64,000 nucleotides of DNA from Streptomyces sp. NBC_01016 (lineage in GTDB: Bacteria; Actinomycetota; Actinomycetes; Streptomycetales; Streptomycetaceae), in the NCBI RefSeq assembly GCF_026341035.1, contig NZ_JAPEOQ010000002.1, positions 1,364,001-1,428,000 on the forward strand. The letters are read 5' to 3'. The notes under the pieces were generated by a model that saw only the letters and a list, made by a program, of their open reading frames with translations, made no database searches and had not been told where the DNA came from. How positions within the stretch are numbered: position 1 is the first letter of the stretch; each line of letters begins with the position of its first letter. Below, piece after piece: positions 1 to 6,685 of this stretch. The position numbers were made by a program, and so were the translations under genes.

Positions 1-352
1 CGCGGGCCATCGCCGTCCGCGCCGACGCGGCCCGCAGTGTCGGAGGCCGCTCGCCGCCGTCCGGCACGGCGTACCCGGCGAGGCCCTCCAGGAGCTGCGC
101 GACCTGCGCGTCGGCGAGCCGCAGATACCGGTGGCGGCCCTGCCGCTCCTCGGCGAGCAGCCCGCCCGCGACGAGCTTGCCGAGGTGCTCGCTCGCGGTC
201 GACGCCGCGACGCCCGCGTGCCGCGCCAGCTCGCCCGCCGTCCACGCCCGGCCGTCGAGCAGCGCGAGCAGGCAGGCGGCCCGCGTCTCGTCGGCGATCA
301 GCGAGGCGAGGGCGGCGAGGCGCGGAGCGCCGGGTTCCTTCGAGGCGGCCAT
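1..352 (-). CDS. ArsR-type winged-helix regulator (partial, C-terminus outside window)
   Basis: The gene starts at ATG 352 and runs leftward off the window, so only about 117 residues are visible. The N-terminus reads MAASKEPGAPRLAALASLIA and continues as a classic ArsR helix-turn-helix at about residues 15-85: an acidic/Arg helix (ADETRAACLLALL), a helix around TAGELARHAGVAASTASEHL, and a wing with ERQGRHRYLRL. The metal-binding cysteines of metal-sensing ArsR proteins are not visible; the single Cys lies in the dimer helix. It is probably a one-component repressor of the larger Streptomyces type with a C-terminal extension, but its ligand is unknown. There is no good ribosome binding site, and the upstream region consists of the tandem 25-base repeats listed separately. 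Confidence 0.8.
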   Translation of the reverse strand, partial: MAASKEPGAPRLAALASLIADETRAACLLALLDGRAWTAGELARHAGVAASTASEHLGKLVAGGLLAEERQGRHRYLRLADAQVAQLLEGLAGYAVPDGGERPPTLRAASARTAMAR

Positions 353-386
353 GCGTCAAGGATGACCCCGGCACGCTTCGGCGGCC

Positions 387-482
387 GCCGATACGTCAGC
401 GGTCGGTGGCTGCCGATACGTCAGCGGTCGATGGCTGCCGATACGTCAGCGGCCGGTGGGCTGCCGAAATATCAGTGCGTCC
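387..482. repeat. 3.7 tandem copies of a 25-26 base repeat
   Basis: Units begin at 387, 412, 437 and 463. Each unit starts GCCGATACGTCAGCGG and ends near GGTGGCT or GATGGCT. The fourth copy is partial and diverged (GCCGAAATATCAGTGCG) and contains the stop codon of the TetR gene that ends at 472. The array fills the gap between the TetR stop and the ArsR start, so it lies immediately upstream of the ArsR gene. On the ArsR coding strand each unit carries CTGACGTATCGGC, which could be a repeated regulator site. Function is inferred only. Confidence 0.8.
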
Positions 483-1122
483 CCGCCGCCACCTGCTCGT
501 ACTGCACCGCGAGCCCGTCGAGCAGCGCCGTGAGCCCCGTCTCGAAGGCCCGGTCGTCGACGATCTCCTGTCGCTCGGCGAGCAGATGCGCCTGGCCGAG
601 GTGCGGATAGTCGGCGGGGTCGTACGCCGCCTCGTCGTCGGGGAAGCCGCCCGCGAACGAGCCGAGCGCGGATCCCGTCACGAAGTACCGCATGAGCGCG
701 CCGATGGACGTGGCCTGCGGCGGCGGCCACCCGGCGTCGACCATCGAGCCGAACACCGCGTCGGCGAGCCGCAGTCCGGCCGGGCGGCGGCCGGGGCCCT
801 GCGCGAGCACCGGGACGATGTTCGGGTGCGCGCGCAGCGCCGCCCGGTAGGAGACGGCCCAGTCGTGCAGCGCGGTGCGCCAGTCCCGCCCGTCGTCCGT
901 GTCGAACATCGACAGGTCGACCTGCGCGCTCACCGAGTCGGCGACCGCCTCCAGGATCTGGTCCTTCGTGCGGAAGTGGTTGTACAGGGAGGGCCCGCTC
1001 ACCCCGAGCTCGGCGGCGAGCCGACGCGTCGAGACGGCGGCGAGGCCCTCGGTGTCGACGAGGGCGCGGGCCGCGTCGACGATGCGATCTCTGCTCAGGA
1101 GGGGCTTGCGCGGTCGGGCCAT
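472..1122 (-). CDS. TetR/AcrR-family regulator
   Basis: This 216-residue protein begins MARPRKPLLSRDRIVDAARA and has a TetR DNA-binding domain at about residues 8-55, including VSTRRLAAELGVSGPSLYNH, followed by an all-helical ligand domain of the TetR_C type. ATG 1122 is preferred over an ATG nine codons upstream because the family motif starts directly after it. It is transcribed away from the acyl-CoA dehydrogenase at 1203. The 80-base gap between them contains a perfect TAGCA-G-TGCTA inverted repeat that is the likely operator. The arrangement suggests an autoregulated repressor of the dehydrogenase, probably sensing an acyl-CoA; the ligand is an inference. Confidence 0.88.
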   Translation of the reverse strand: MARPRKPLLSRDRIVDAARALVDTEGLAAVSTRRLAAELGVSGPSLYNHFRTKDQILEAVADSVSAQVDLSMFDTDDGRDWRTALHDWAVSYRAALRAHPNIVPVLAQGPGRRPAGLRLADAVFGSMVDAGWPPPQATSIGALMRYFVTGSALGSFAGGFPDDEAAYDPADYPHLGQAHLLAERQEIVDDRAFETGLTALLDGLAVQYEQVAAGTH

Positions 1123-1153
1123 GCGGCACATAGTAGGGCTGCAAGCCAAAAAC

Positions 1154-1164
1154 TAGCAGTGCTA
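1154..1164. promoter_or_regulatory. Candidate TetR operator between divergent genes
   Basis: The sequence TAGCAGTGCTA is a perfect 5-base inverted repeat with one central base, set in an AT-rich patch (AACTAGCAGTGCTAATTAAC). It lies 32 bases upstream of the TetR start and 39 bases upstream of the acyl-CoA dehydrogenase start, so one bound dimer could cover both promoters. Confidence 0.6.
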
Positions 1165-1202
1165 ATTAACTGCTTTACGATTCGATTCACGCGGGAGTGG
1201 CC

Positions 1203-2354
1203 ATGAACCTGGAGCTGAGCGAGGAGCAGACGGCGGTGCGCCGGCTCGCCAAGGACTTCGTGGACCGCGAGATCGCGCCGAACGTGGTGGCGTGGGACCG
1301 GTCCGAGGAGGTCGACCGGGGCATCGTCAAGAAGCTCGGCGAGGTCGGCTTCCTGGGCCTGACCATCGACGAGGAGTACGGCGGCTCGGGCGGCGACCAC
1401 CTCGCGTACACGCTGGTCACGGAGGAGCTGGGGCGCGGGGACTCGTCGGTGCGCGGCATCGTCTCGGTCTCCCTCGGCCTGGTCACCAAGCCGATCCAGC
1501 AGTGGGCGAGCGAGGAGCAGAAGCGGCACTGGATCCCGAGGCTGACCGCCGGCGAGGCGCTCGGCTGCTTCGGTCTCACGGAGCCGGGCCACGGCTCGAA
1601 CCCGGCCGACCTCCAGACGCGTGCCGTCCGCGACGGTGACGACTACGTGATCAACGGCACCAAGATCTTCATCACCAACGGCACGTGGGCCGATGTCGTC
1701 CTTCTCTTTGCCCGCACCAACGACACCCCGGGCCACAAGGGCATCTCCGCCTTCCTGGTCCCGACCGACACCCCGGGCCTGACCCGCAACACCATCCACG
1801 GCAAGCTCGGCCTGCGCGGCCAGACCACGGCCGAGCTGGTCCTGGAGGACGTCCGCGTGCCGGCTTCCGCGCTGATGGGCCCGGAGGGCAAGGGCTTCTC
1901 GATCGCCATGTCCGCGCTCGCCAAGGGCCGGATGTCGGTGGCCGCAGGCTGCGTGGGCATAGCCCAGGCCGCCCTCGACGCGGCCGTCGGATACGCGGGC
2001 GAGCGCGAGCAGTTCGGCAAGTCCATCGCCTCGTACCAGCTGGTGCAGGAGCTGATCTCGGACATCTCCGTCGACGTGGACGCGGCCCGGCTGCTTACCT
2101 GGCGCGTCGCCGATCTCATCGACCGCGGCGAGGACTTCGCGACGGCGGCGTCCAAGGCGAAGCTGTTCGCGTCCGAGGCGGCGGTCCGCGCGGCGAACAA
2201 CGCCCTCCAGGTCTTCGGCGGCTACGGCTACATCGACGAGTACCCCGTCGGCAAGCTGCTGCGCGACGCCCGCGTCATGACCCTCTACGAGGGCACGAGC
2301 CAGATCCAGAAGCTGATCATCGGCCGCGCGCTGACGGGTGTCTCGGCGTTCTGA
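1203..2354 (+). CDS. Acyl-CoA dehydrogenase
   Basis: This 383-residue flavoprotein would catalyse alpha,beta-dehydrogenation of an acyl-CoA with FAD and pass electrons to ETF. It shows the family signatures: GCFGLTEPGHGSNPAD in the FAD/substrate domain, INGTKIFITNG, and the C-terminal RDARVMTLYEGTSQIQKLI. In the last of these Glu363 (of YEGT) is the usual catalytic base of short/medium-chain and glutaryl-type enzymes. Length is normal for the family. ATG 1203 is preceded by GGGAG with 6-base spacing; a GTG two codons earlier is less well placed. Its promoter region contains the candidate TetR operator, and it ends just before a strong hairpin. Substrate chain length cannot be read from sequence. 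Confidence 0.93.
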   Translation: MNLELSEEQTAVRRLAKDFVDREIAPNVVAWDRSEEVDRGIVKKLGEVGFLGLTIDEEYGGSGGDHLAYTLVTEELGRGDSSVRGIVSVSLGLVTKPIQQWASEEQKRHWIPRLTAGEALGCFGLTEPGHGSNPADLQTRAVRDGDDYVINGTKIFITNGTWADVVLLFARTNDTPGHKGISAFLVPTDTPGLTRNTIHGKLGLRGQTTAELVLEDVRVPASALMGPEGKGFSIAMSALAKGRMSVAAGCVGIAQAALDAAVGYAGEREQFGKSIASYQLVQELISDISVDVDAARLLTWRVADLIDRGEDFATAASKAKLFASEAAVRAANNALQVFGGYGYIDEYPVGKLLRDARVMTLYEGTSQIQKLIIGRALTGVSAF

Positions 2355-2371
2355 GTACGCAGTTGAGTACG

Positions 2372-2403
2372 GGAGCGGATGGGGCCACGACCCCATCCGC
2401 TCC
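2372..2403 (+). terminator. Stem-loop after acyl-CoA dehydrogenase
   Basis: A perfect 13-base-pair stem (GGAGCGGATGGGG paired with CCCCATCCGCTCC) encloses a 6-base loop, 17 bases after the dehydrogenase stop. There is no T-run, as is common in Streptomyces. It ends only 12 bases before the next start codon, so it may also influence that gene. Confidence 0.75.
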
Positions 2404-2415
2404 ATGCTGTGCGGC

Positions 2416-2706
2416 ATGAGTGACACACCGGTCAAGCAGCAGAACACCGTGGCCTTCTACGGACAGGCCGTCGCATCCTTCGTCGTCGCTCTCACCGCGA
2501 CGGCCATCGGCATCTACAGCCTCGACGTCAGCGGCTGGATCCGCGCGTTCCTGGCGATCGCCGTCCTCTACCTCACGACCTCGGCGTTCACACTGGCCAA
2601 GGTGATCAGGGACCGCCAGGAGGCGGGCCAGATCGTGAGCCGCGTCGACCAGGCCCGCCTGGAGAAGATCCTGGCGGACCACGACCCGTTCAAACCGGTG
2701 GTGTGA
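2416..2706 (+). CDS. YiaA/YiaB-family small inner membrane protein
   Basis: This 96-residue protein starts MSDTPVKQQNTVAFYGQAVA. It has two predicted membrane helices (about residues 14-35 and 41-62) joined by a short SLDVSGW turn, then a soluble tail VIRDRQEAGQIVSRVDQARL. The two-helix arrangement and the N-terminal FYGQA region match the YiaAB domain, whose biochemical role is unknown. No convincing ribosome binding site is present; the terminator-like hairpin ends 12 bases upstream. It has no operon partner: the upstream gene is separated by the hairpin and the downstream gene converges. Confidence 0.85.
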   Translation: MSDTPVKQQNTVAFYGQAVASFVVALTATAIGIYSLDVSGWIRAFLAIAVLYLTTSAFTLAKVIRDRQEAGQIVSRVDQARLEKILADHDPFKPVV

Positions 2707-2725
2707 CGGGGGCAGCGTGACGGGG

Positions 2726-4087
2726 TCAGGAAGACGCCGGAGCGGACAGCAGTTTCGGGACGTCCAGGGCGCCGCCCGCCTCCGCGAACTCCCTTTCCAC
2801 CGCTGCCCGTAGGGATGCGTCCGCGAGATGGTCCGCGGCCGTGCGGGCCAGTGCCGCCGCGCCGTCGAGGACCGCCCGGTCGGCCTCCGCGCCCCGCGCG
2901 CACGCCGCGAAGTCGGCGGTGTGCAGGGCCGTTCCGGCCGGGGCGACGGACAGCATGGGATGGATGGCCGGGATGCGGACGCTGACGTTGCCCAGGTCCG
3001 TGGAGCCGCGGGCGGAGTCCGGCGCGGCGCTGCCGGGCAGCACCGTGCGGCCCCGGCTCGTCAGGTGCTGGGCGAAACGCGCCGCGAGGACGTCGTTGTG
3101 CCGGACGGGGACACAGGGCGGGCAGTCGTCCCAGCGGGTGGTGACGGTCGTGCCGGTCATCGCCGCGGCGCCCTCGAAGATCCGCTGGACCCGGTCGGAG
3201 AGCTCCGCAAGCGACTCCACAGTGGCGGCCCGCAGATAGAAATGGGCCGCCGCGCGCTCGGGCACGACGTTGGGGCGCGAGCCGCCGTCGGTGATCACGC
3301 CGTGCACCCGGTCGTCCGGGAGGATGTGCTGACGCAGCGCGGCGACCCCCTGGTAGGCGGCGACCACCGCGTCCAGGGCGTTGCGGCCCATGAACGGTGC
3401 GGCGGAGGCGTGGGCGGCGAGCCCCGTGTACTCGACGACCACCTCGCGAAGGCCGAGGAAGGGCGCGTCGGAGAGGTCGGGCCCCGACGAGGGGTGGATC
3501 ATCACGGCGGCGTCGATCCCGTCGAACGCCCCGGCGCGGGCGAGGAGTTCCTTGCCGGTGCCGTTCTCCTCGGCGGGCGTGCCGAGCAGCACAGCCGTGC
3601 CGCCGGTCCGCTCCAGGACGGGGACCAGCGCGAGGAAGGCGCCGACGGCCGCGGCGCAGATGATGTGGTGACCGCAGCCGTGACCGATGCCGGGCAGCGC
3701 GTCGTACTCGGCCAGCACCGCCACGGTCGGCCCGCTGCCCGAACCGGCTGAAGCCCGCAGGGCCGTGGGCAGTCCGTGCACCCCGACCTGTGCCGTGACG
3801 CCGTGGGCTCGCAGCAGATCGGCGACGCGGGCCACGGCGCGATGCTCCTCGAAGCCCGGCTCGGGGTCCGCGTGCAGGGCGTGGCCGAGGCCGAGCAACT
3901 CCGCGCCGAGGTCCTCGACTTCGGCGTCGATCCGGGCGTACACCTCGGGGCCCGCCCCCTCGTACGGGGAGGACCAGGCGGGCGCCGAGGCGGCGGCGTC
4001 GGCCGCTCGCCGGGCGATCCGCTCGAGATGGGCGCGCCCGGAGTCACTCGCGGCGGGAGCGGCGGGAGATGTGGTGGTGTCGGTCAT
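2726..4087 (-). CDS. M20-family metallo-amidohydrolase
   Basis: This 453-residue protein is a zinc-dependent M20 amidase/peptidase of the aminoacylase and p-aminobenzoyl-glutamate hydrolase branch. Visible metal and catalytic motifs are EYDALPGIGHGCGHH, the GTPAEENGTGK segment with the general-base Glu, MIHPSS, and the dimerisation-domain segment GLAAHASAAPFMGRNA. There is no signal peptide, so it acts in the cytoplasm. Its start overlaps the stop of the MHS transporter gene by four bases (ATGA), implying translational coupling: import of an N-acylated or peptide-like substrate followed by hydrolysis. The upstream control region carries two copies of a motif also found before the PLP decarboxylase. 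The substrate is unknown. Confidence 0.88.
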   Translation of the reverse strand: MTDTTTSPAAPAASDSGRAHLERIARRAADAAASAPAWSSPYEGAGPEVYARIDAEVEDLGAELLGLGHALHADPEPGFEEHRAVARVADLLRAHGVTAQVGVHGLPTALRASAGSGSGPTVAVLAEYDALPGIGHGCGHHIICAAAVGAFLALVPVLERTGGTAVLLGTPAEENGTGKELLARAGAFDGIDAAVMIHPSSGPDLSDAPFLGLREVVVEYTGLAAHASAAPFMGRNALDAVVAAYQGVAALRQHILPDDRVHGVITDGGSRPNVVPERAAAHFYLRAATVESLAELSDRVQRIFEGAAAMTGTTVTTRWDDCPPCVPVRHNDVLAARFAQHLTSRGRTVLPGSAAPDSARGSTDLGNVSVRIPAIHPMLSVAPAGTALHTADFAACARGAEADRAVLDGAAALARTAADHLADASLRAAVEREFAEAGGALDVPKLLSAPASS

Positions 4088-5499
4088 CGGGCCTCCTGCG
4101 GCACGGTGTCGGCGACGGGCGGGGTGGACGGGGTGGAATCAGGTGCGACGGAATCAGGTGCGGCGGAATCCGATGCGGTCATCCGCCGGTGGAGGGCCAC
4201 GCAGCCGATGCTGACCAGCGCCATCACGATGAACAGGACTGCCACAGGGGTCCAGGAGGCGCCCGAGGAACCGGCCATCCACTGCGCCAGGGGCGGCACC
4301 GCGCCGCCGCCGATCAGGCCGGCGATCTGGTACCCGAGCGAGAGCCCCGTGTAGCGCACGCGCGGCGGGAACCACTCGGTGACCATCGTGCCGACGGTGG
4401 CGTACGCGATGGTGCTGGCGAGCATGCCGAGCCCCATGCCCGCCCACAGGCCCACGAGGGTGTGCGATCCGGCGAGCCAGAACATCGGGAACGCCACGAC
4501 CAGATGGGCCGCCATCCCGACGAGCGTGACGCGCCGGACGCCGAACCGGTCGCCCAGCAGCGCGGTGAGCGGGGTGAAGACGATCACCACGACCGAGGCG
4601 AACATCCCCGCGGCCGACGTCTGCGCCTCCGTGAAGCCCAACTGGGACACGGCGTAGGCCGACATGAACGTGACGATCACGTAGAAGCCGCCGACGGTGA
4701 CGAGGAAGGCTCCGGTGGCGAGCAGCCAGGTCCGCCACGAACTGCGCGCGACGTCGAGGACGGGCAGCTTGCCTGCGGCCCCGTCCGCCTCCCGCTCCTC
4801 GCGCAGCGCCTCCTTGATCTCCGGCGCCTCTTCCAGGCGGCTGCGGATGATCAGGCCGGTGACCACGAGCACGCTCGACAGCAGGAAGGGGATGCGCCAG
4901 GTCCAGGCGAGCAGCGCGTCGTGGCCCGGCAGCGAGGCGAGGGTGAAGACCCCGGTGGCGAGGAAGAAGCCGAGGCCGTCGCCGACTTGGGGGAAGGAGC
5001 CGTACAGCGCCTTGCGGTGCGGTGGTGCGTTCTCCACCGCGTAGAGGACCGCGCCACCCCATTCGCCGCCGACCGCGAGCGACTGCAGGACGCGGATGAT
5101 CAGCAGCAGTACGGGGGCGAGCGCCCCGGCCACCGCGTAGCCGGGCAGCAGCCCGATCAGGAACGTGGACGCGCCCATCAGGAGCAGGGAGCCGATGAGG
5201 GCGTGCTTGCGCCCGTAGCGGTCGCCTATGTGCCCGAAGAGGAGCGCGCCGAGCGGCCGGCCGAGGGAGCCCACGGCGAGGGTGGCGAAGGAGCTGAGCA
5301 CGCCGAGCGCGGGGCTCATCTCGGGGAAGAACAACTTGGGGAAGACCAGGGCGGCGGCGGTGCCGTAGATGGCGAAGTCGTACCACTCGACAGTGGTGCC
5401 GATCAGTGTGGCGGTGGCGATGCGCAACGGGCTGCGCCCGCCGTCGACTTCGGGCGGGGCGTCCGCGTCCGCGGTTGGTCGGGCTGGGGGAGTCGTCAT
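4084..5499 (-). CDS. MHS-family MFS transporter
   Basis: This 471-residue transporter has 12 predicted helices and the metabolite:H+ symporter signatures GTTVEWYDFAIYGTAAALVF near the N-terminus, GDRYGRK in the first cytoplasmic loop, and LAVGGEWGGAV in the middle. Relatives carry dicarboxylates, shikimate, proline/betaine or aromatic acids. ATG 5499 has AAGGAG nine bases upstream. The C-terminal tail holds a short degenerate repeat (DSAAPDSVAPDST). It is the first gene of an operon with the M20 amidohydrolase and is divergent from a FadR-type regulator, so it is likely the importer for the amidohydrolase substrate. Confidence 0.9.
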   Translation of the reverse strand: MTTPPARPTADADAPPEVDGGRSPLRIATATLIGTTVEWYDFAIYGTAAALVFPKLFFPEMSPALGVLSSFATLAVGSLGRPLGALLFGHIGDRYGRKHALIGSLLLMGASTFLIGLLPGYAVAGALAPVLLLIIRVLQSLAVGGEWGGAVLYAVENAPPHRKALYGSFPQVGDGLGFFLATGVFTLASLPGHDALLAWTWRIPFLLSSVLVVTGLIIRSRLEEAPEIKEALREEREADGAAGKLPVLDVARSSWRTWLLATGAFLVTVGGFYVIVTFMSAYAVSQLGFTEAQTSAAGMFASVVVIVFTPLTALLGDRFGVRRVTLVGMAAHLVVAFPMFWLAGSHTLVGLWAGMGLGMLASTIAYATVGTMVTEWFPPRVRYTGLSLGYQIAGLIGGGAVPPLAQWMAGSSGASWTPVAVLFIVMALVSIGCVALHRRMTASDSAAPDSVAPDSTPSTPPVADTVPQEAR

Positions 5500-5590
5500 G
5501 GACCGGGGCTCCTTCTGAGGGCAGGACGGCGGGCCCGCGGGGGGCGCGCGGGGCGGGGACGGCCGACCGGGGAACAGGGCCAAGGACTAT

Positions 5591-5608
5591 GGATTCGATT
5601 GGACCCAT
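5591..5608 (-). promoter_or_regulatory. FadR-type operator candidate, copy A
   Basis: Read on the minus strand this site is ATGGGTCCAATCGAATCC. It lies about 90 bases upstream of the MHS transporter start. It matches copies B and C in the pattern GGGTCC, 3-4 bases, CGA(A/G)TCC, which makes the three sites the best candidates for binding by the regulator encoded at 5747. Confidence 0.6.
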
Positions 5609-5652
5609 AAAGTGGTACCGGGACGCTACGAGCGGCGGAGAAGCCCTGTCAA

Positions 5653-5673
5653 TAGGGTCCGCACCGAATCCAA
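5653..5673 (+). promoter_or_regulatory. FadR-type operator candidate, copy B
   Basis: The plus strand reads AGGGTCCGCACCGAATCCAA, about 75 bases upstream of the regulator gene. Relative to copy A it is inverted, so the pair forms a larger dyad across the divergent promoter region. Confidence 0.6.
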
Positions 5674-5746
5674 TAAGGCTTTGGGGCGGGCGAGTTCGCG
5701 TCCGGAGGCCATCCGATGGCGACGAGGACGACCGGGAGGACGCGTG

Positions 5747-6547
5747 GTGAAGGCGGAAGCCGGGAGCGGGACCGACGGCGCGGGCGCGGGGGCGCGCCAC
5801 CCCGATCCGCTGGAGCGGCCGGGGCAGCGCAGGCCCTCGCGCGACATGGTCACCGAGATCCTGCGCAAGCGCATCGCCCTGGGCGGCTTCGCGCCGGGCA
5901 GCAGGCTGCCGGCCGAGCGCGAGCTCGCCGCGTCGCTTGGCGTCGGGCGCAACACCGTCCGCCAGGCGGTGCGCAGGCTCGCCGAGGAGGGCCTCGTGGT
6001 CACCACGCTCGGCCGTTCCGGCGGGACACGGGTGCGCCCCGCCCCGGCGGTGGAGGGCGAACGGGCCGCCGTGGCCGCCGACTTCAGGGCCACCATCCGC
6101 GACTACATGGAGTACCGGACGGCGGTCGAACCGTTCGCGGCCGCGCTCGCGGCGCGGCGCGGCTCCACCGCCGACCGGCGGGCCCTGGTGCGGATGCTCG
6201 ACGAGGAGGTCGCCGACCTCGCCGCCTATCACCAGGTCGACTCGCGCTTCCACCTGGCGGTCGCCGCCGCGGCCGGCAACGAGGTCCTCGGCGAGGCGGT
6301 GGAACGGGCCCGCGCCGAGATGTTCGTCCGCGGCAACGCGCTCTGGTTGGACTGCGACTGGACCCTCGTCTACCCGCCGGACCGGGACCTCTCGCGGGTG
6401 TTCTGCGAGGAGCACCGGGCCATCGCGCTCGCCGTCCTGGCCGGTGACGCGGAGACCGCGGAGGCCCGGATGCGCGAGCACCTGGAGGACTCCGGCCGGC
6501 AATTCCTCGCGCTGCTCGACCACTTCGAGGCGAACGGCGGGAGCTGA
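5747..6547 (+). CDS. GntR-family regulator, FadR/FCD subfamily
   Basis: This protein of about 266 residues has an N-terminal GntR winged helix (RPSRDMVTEILRKRIALGGF, then LPAERELAASLGVGRNTVRQ) and a C-terminal all-helical FCD ligand domain (EYRTAVEPFAAALA, then FHLAVAAAAGNEVL with metal-type Asp/His positions). The start is GTG 5747, or the adjacent GTG 5744; GGGAGG lies 7 bases before 5747. It is divergent from the MHS transporter/M20 operon. Three copies of a GGGTCC...CGARTCC motif lie in this divergent region and in the promoter of the PLP decarboxylase downstream, so it probably controls all three units. FCD regulators usually respond to small organic acids. Confidence 0.88.
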   Translation: MKAEAGSGTDGAGAGARHPDPLERPGQRRPSRDMVTEILRKRIALGGFAPGSRLPAERELAASLGVGRNTVRQAVRRLAEEGLVVTTLGRSGGTRVRPAPAVEGERAAVAADFRATIRDYMEYRTAVEPFAAALAARRGSTADRRALVRMLDEEVADLAAYHQVDSRFHLAVAAAAGNEVLGEAVERARAEMFVRGNALWLDCDWTLVYPPDRDLSRVFCEEHRAIALAVLAGDAETAEARMREHLEDSGRQFLALLDHFEANGGS

Positions 6548-6572
6548 CGGCCCCCCGAGGGGGGCGAACTCG

Positions 6573-6602
6573 TTGACCAGCGACGCGGGTTGTGGTTAGC
6601 CT
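6573..6602 (+). promoter_or_regulatory. Vegetative-type promoter of the PLP decarboxylase gene
   Basis: TTGACC (6573-6578) and TAGCCT (6597-6602) are separated by 18 bases, close to the Streptomyces HrdB consensus. The operator-like copy C begins 5 bases after the -10 box, over the expected transcription start, a typical position for repression. Confidence 0.65.
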
Positions 6603-6607
6603 CCGAA

Positions 6608-6628
6608 ATGGGTCCGGCCGAGTCCAAA
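6608..6628 (+). promoter_or_regulatory. FadR-type operator candidate, copy C
   Basis: The sequence ATGGGTCCGGCCGAGTCCAA matches copies A and B (5591 and 5653) in both arms, including flanking ATGGGTCC and TCCAA. It sits over the start region of the transcript for the PLP decarboxylase. Confidence 0.6.
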
Positions 6629-6685
6629 TAGCGAACCGTGCCCACCGGGAACCCCCGGCACCCGCGTCCCTGGAGGTACGGCACC

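Noticed and set aside
387..482. CRISPR-like array
   Set aside because: The units are contiguous, without unique spacers, and no cas gene is present.
4154..6523. Long open frame on the minus strand across the MHS transporter and FadR gene
   Set aside because: Its translation is Arg/Pro-rich low-complexity sequence typical of shadow frames in high-GC DNA and it overlaps well-supported genes.
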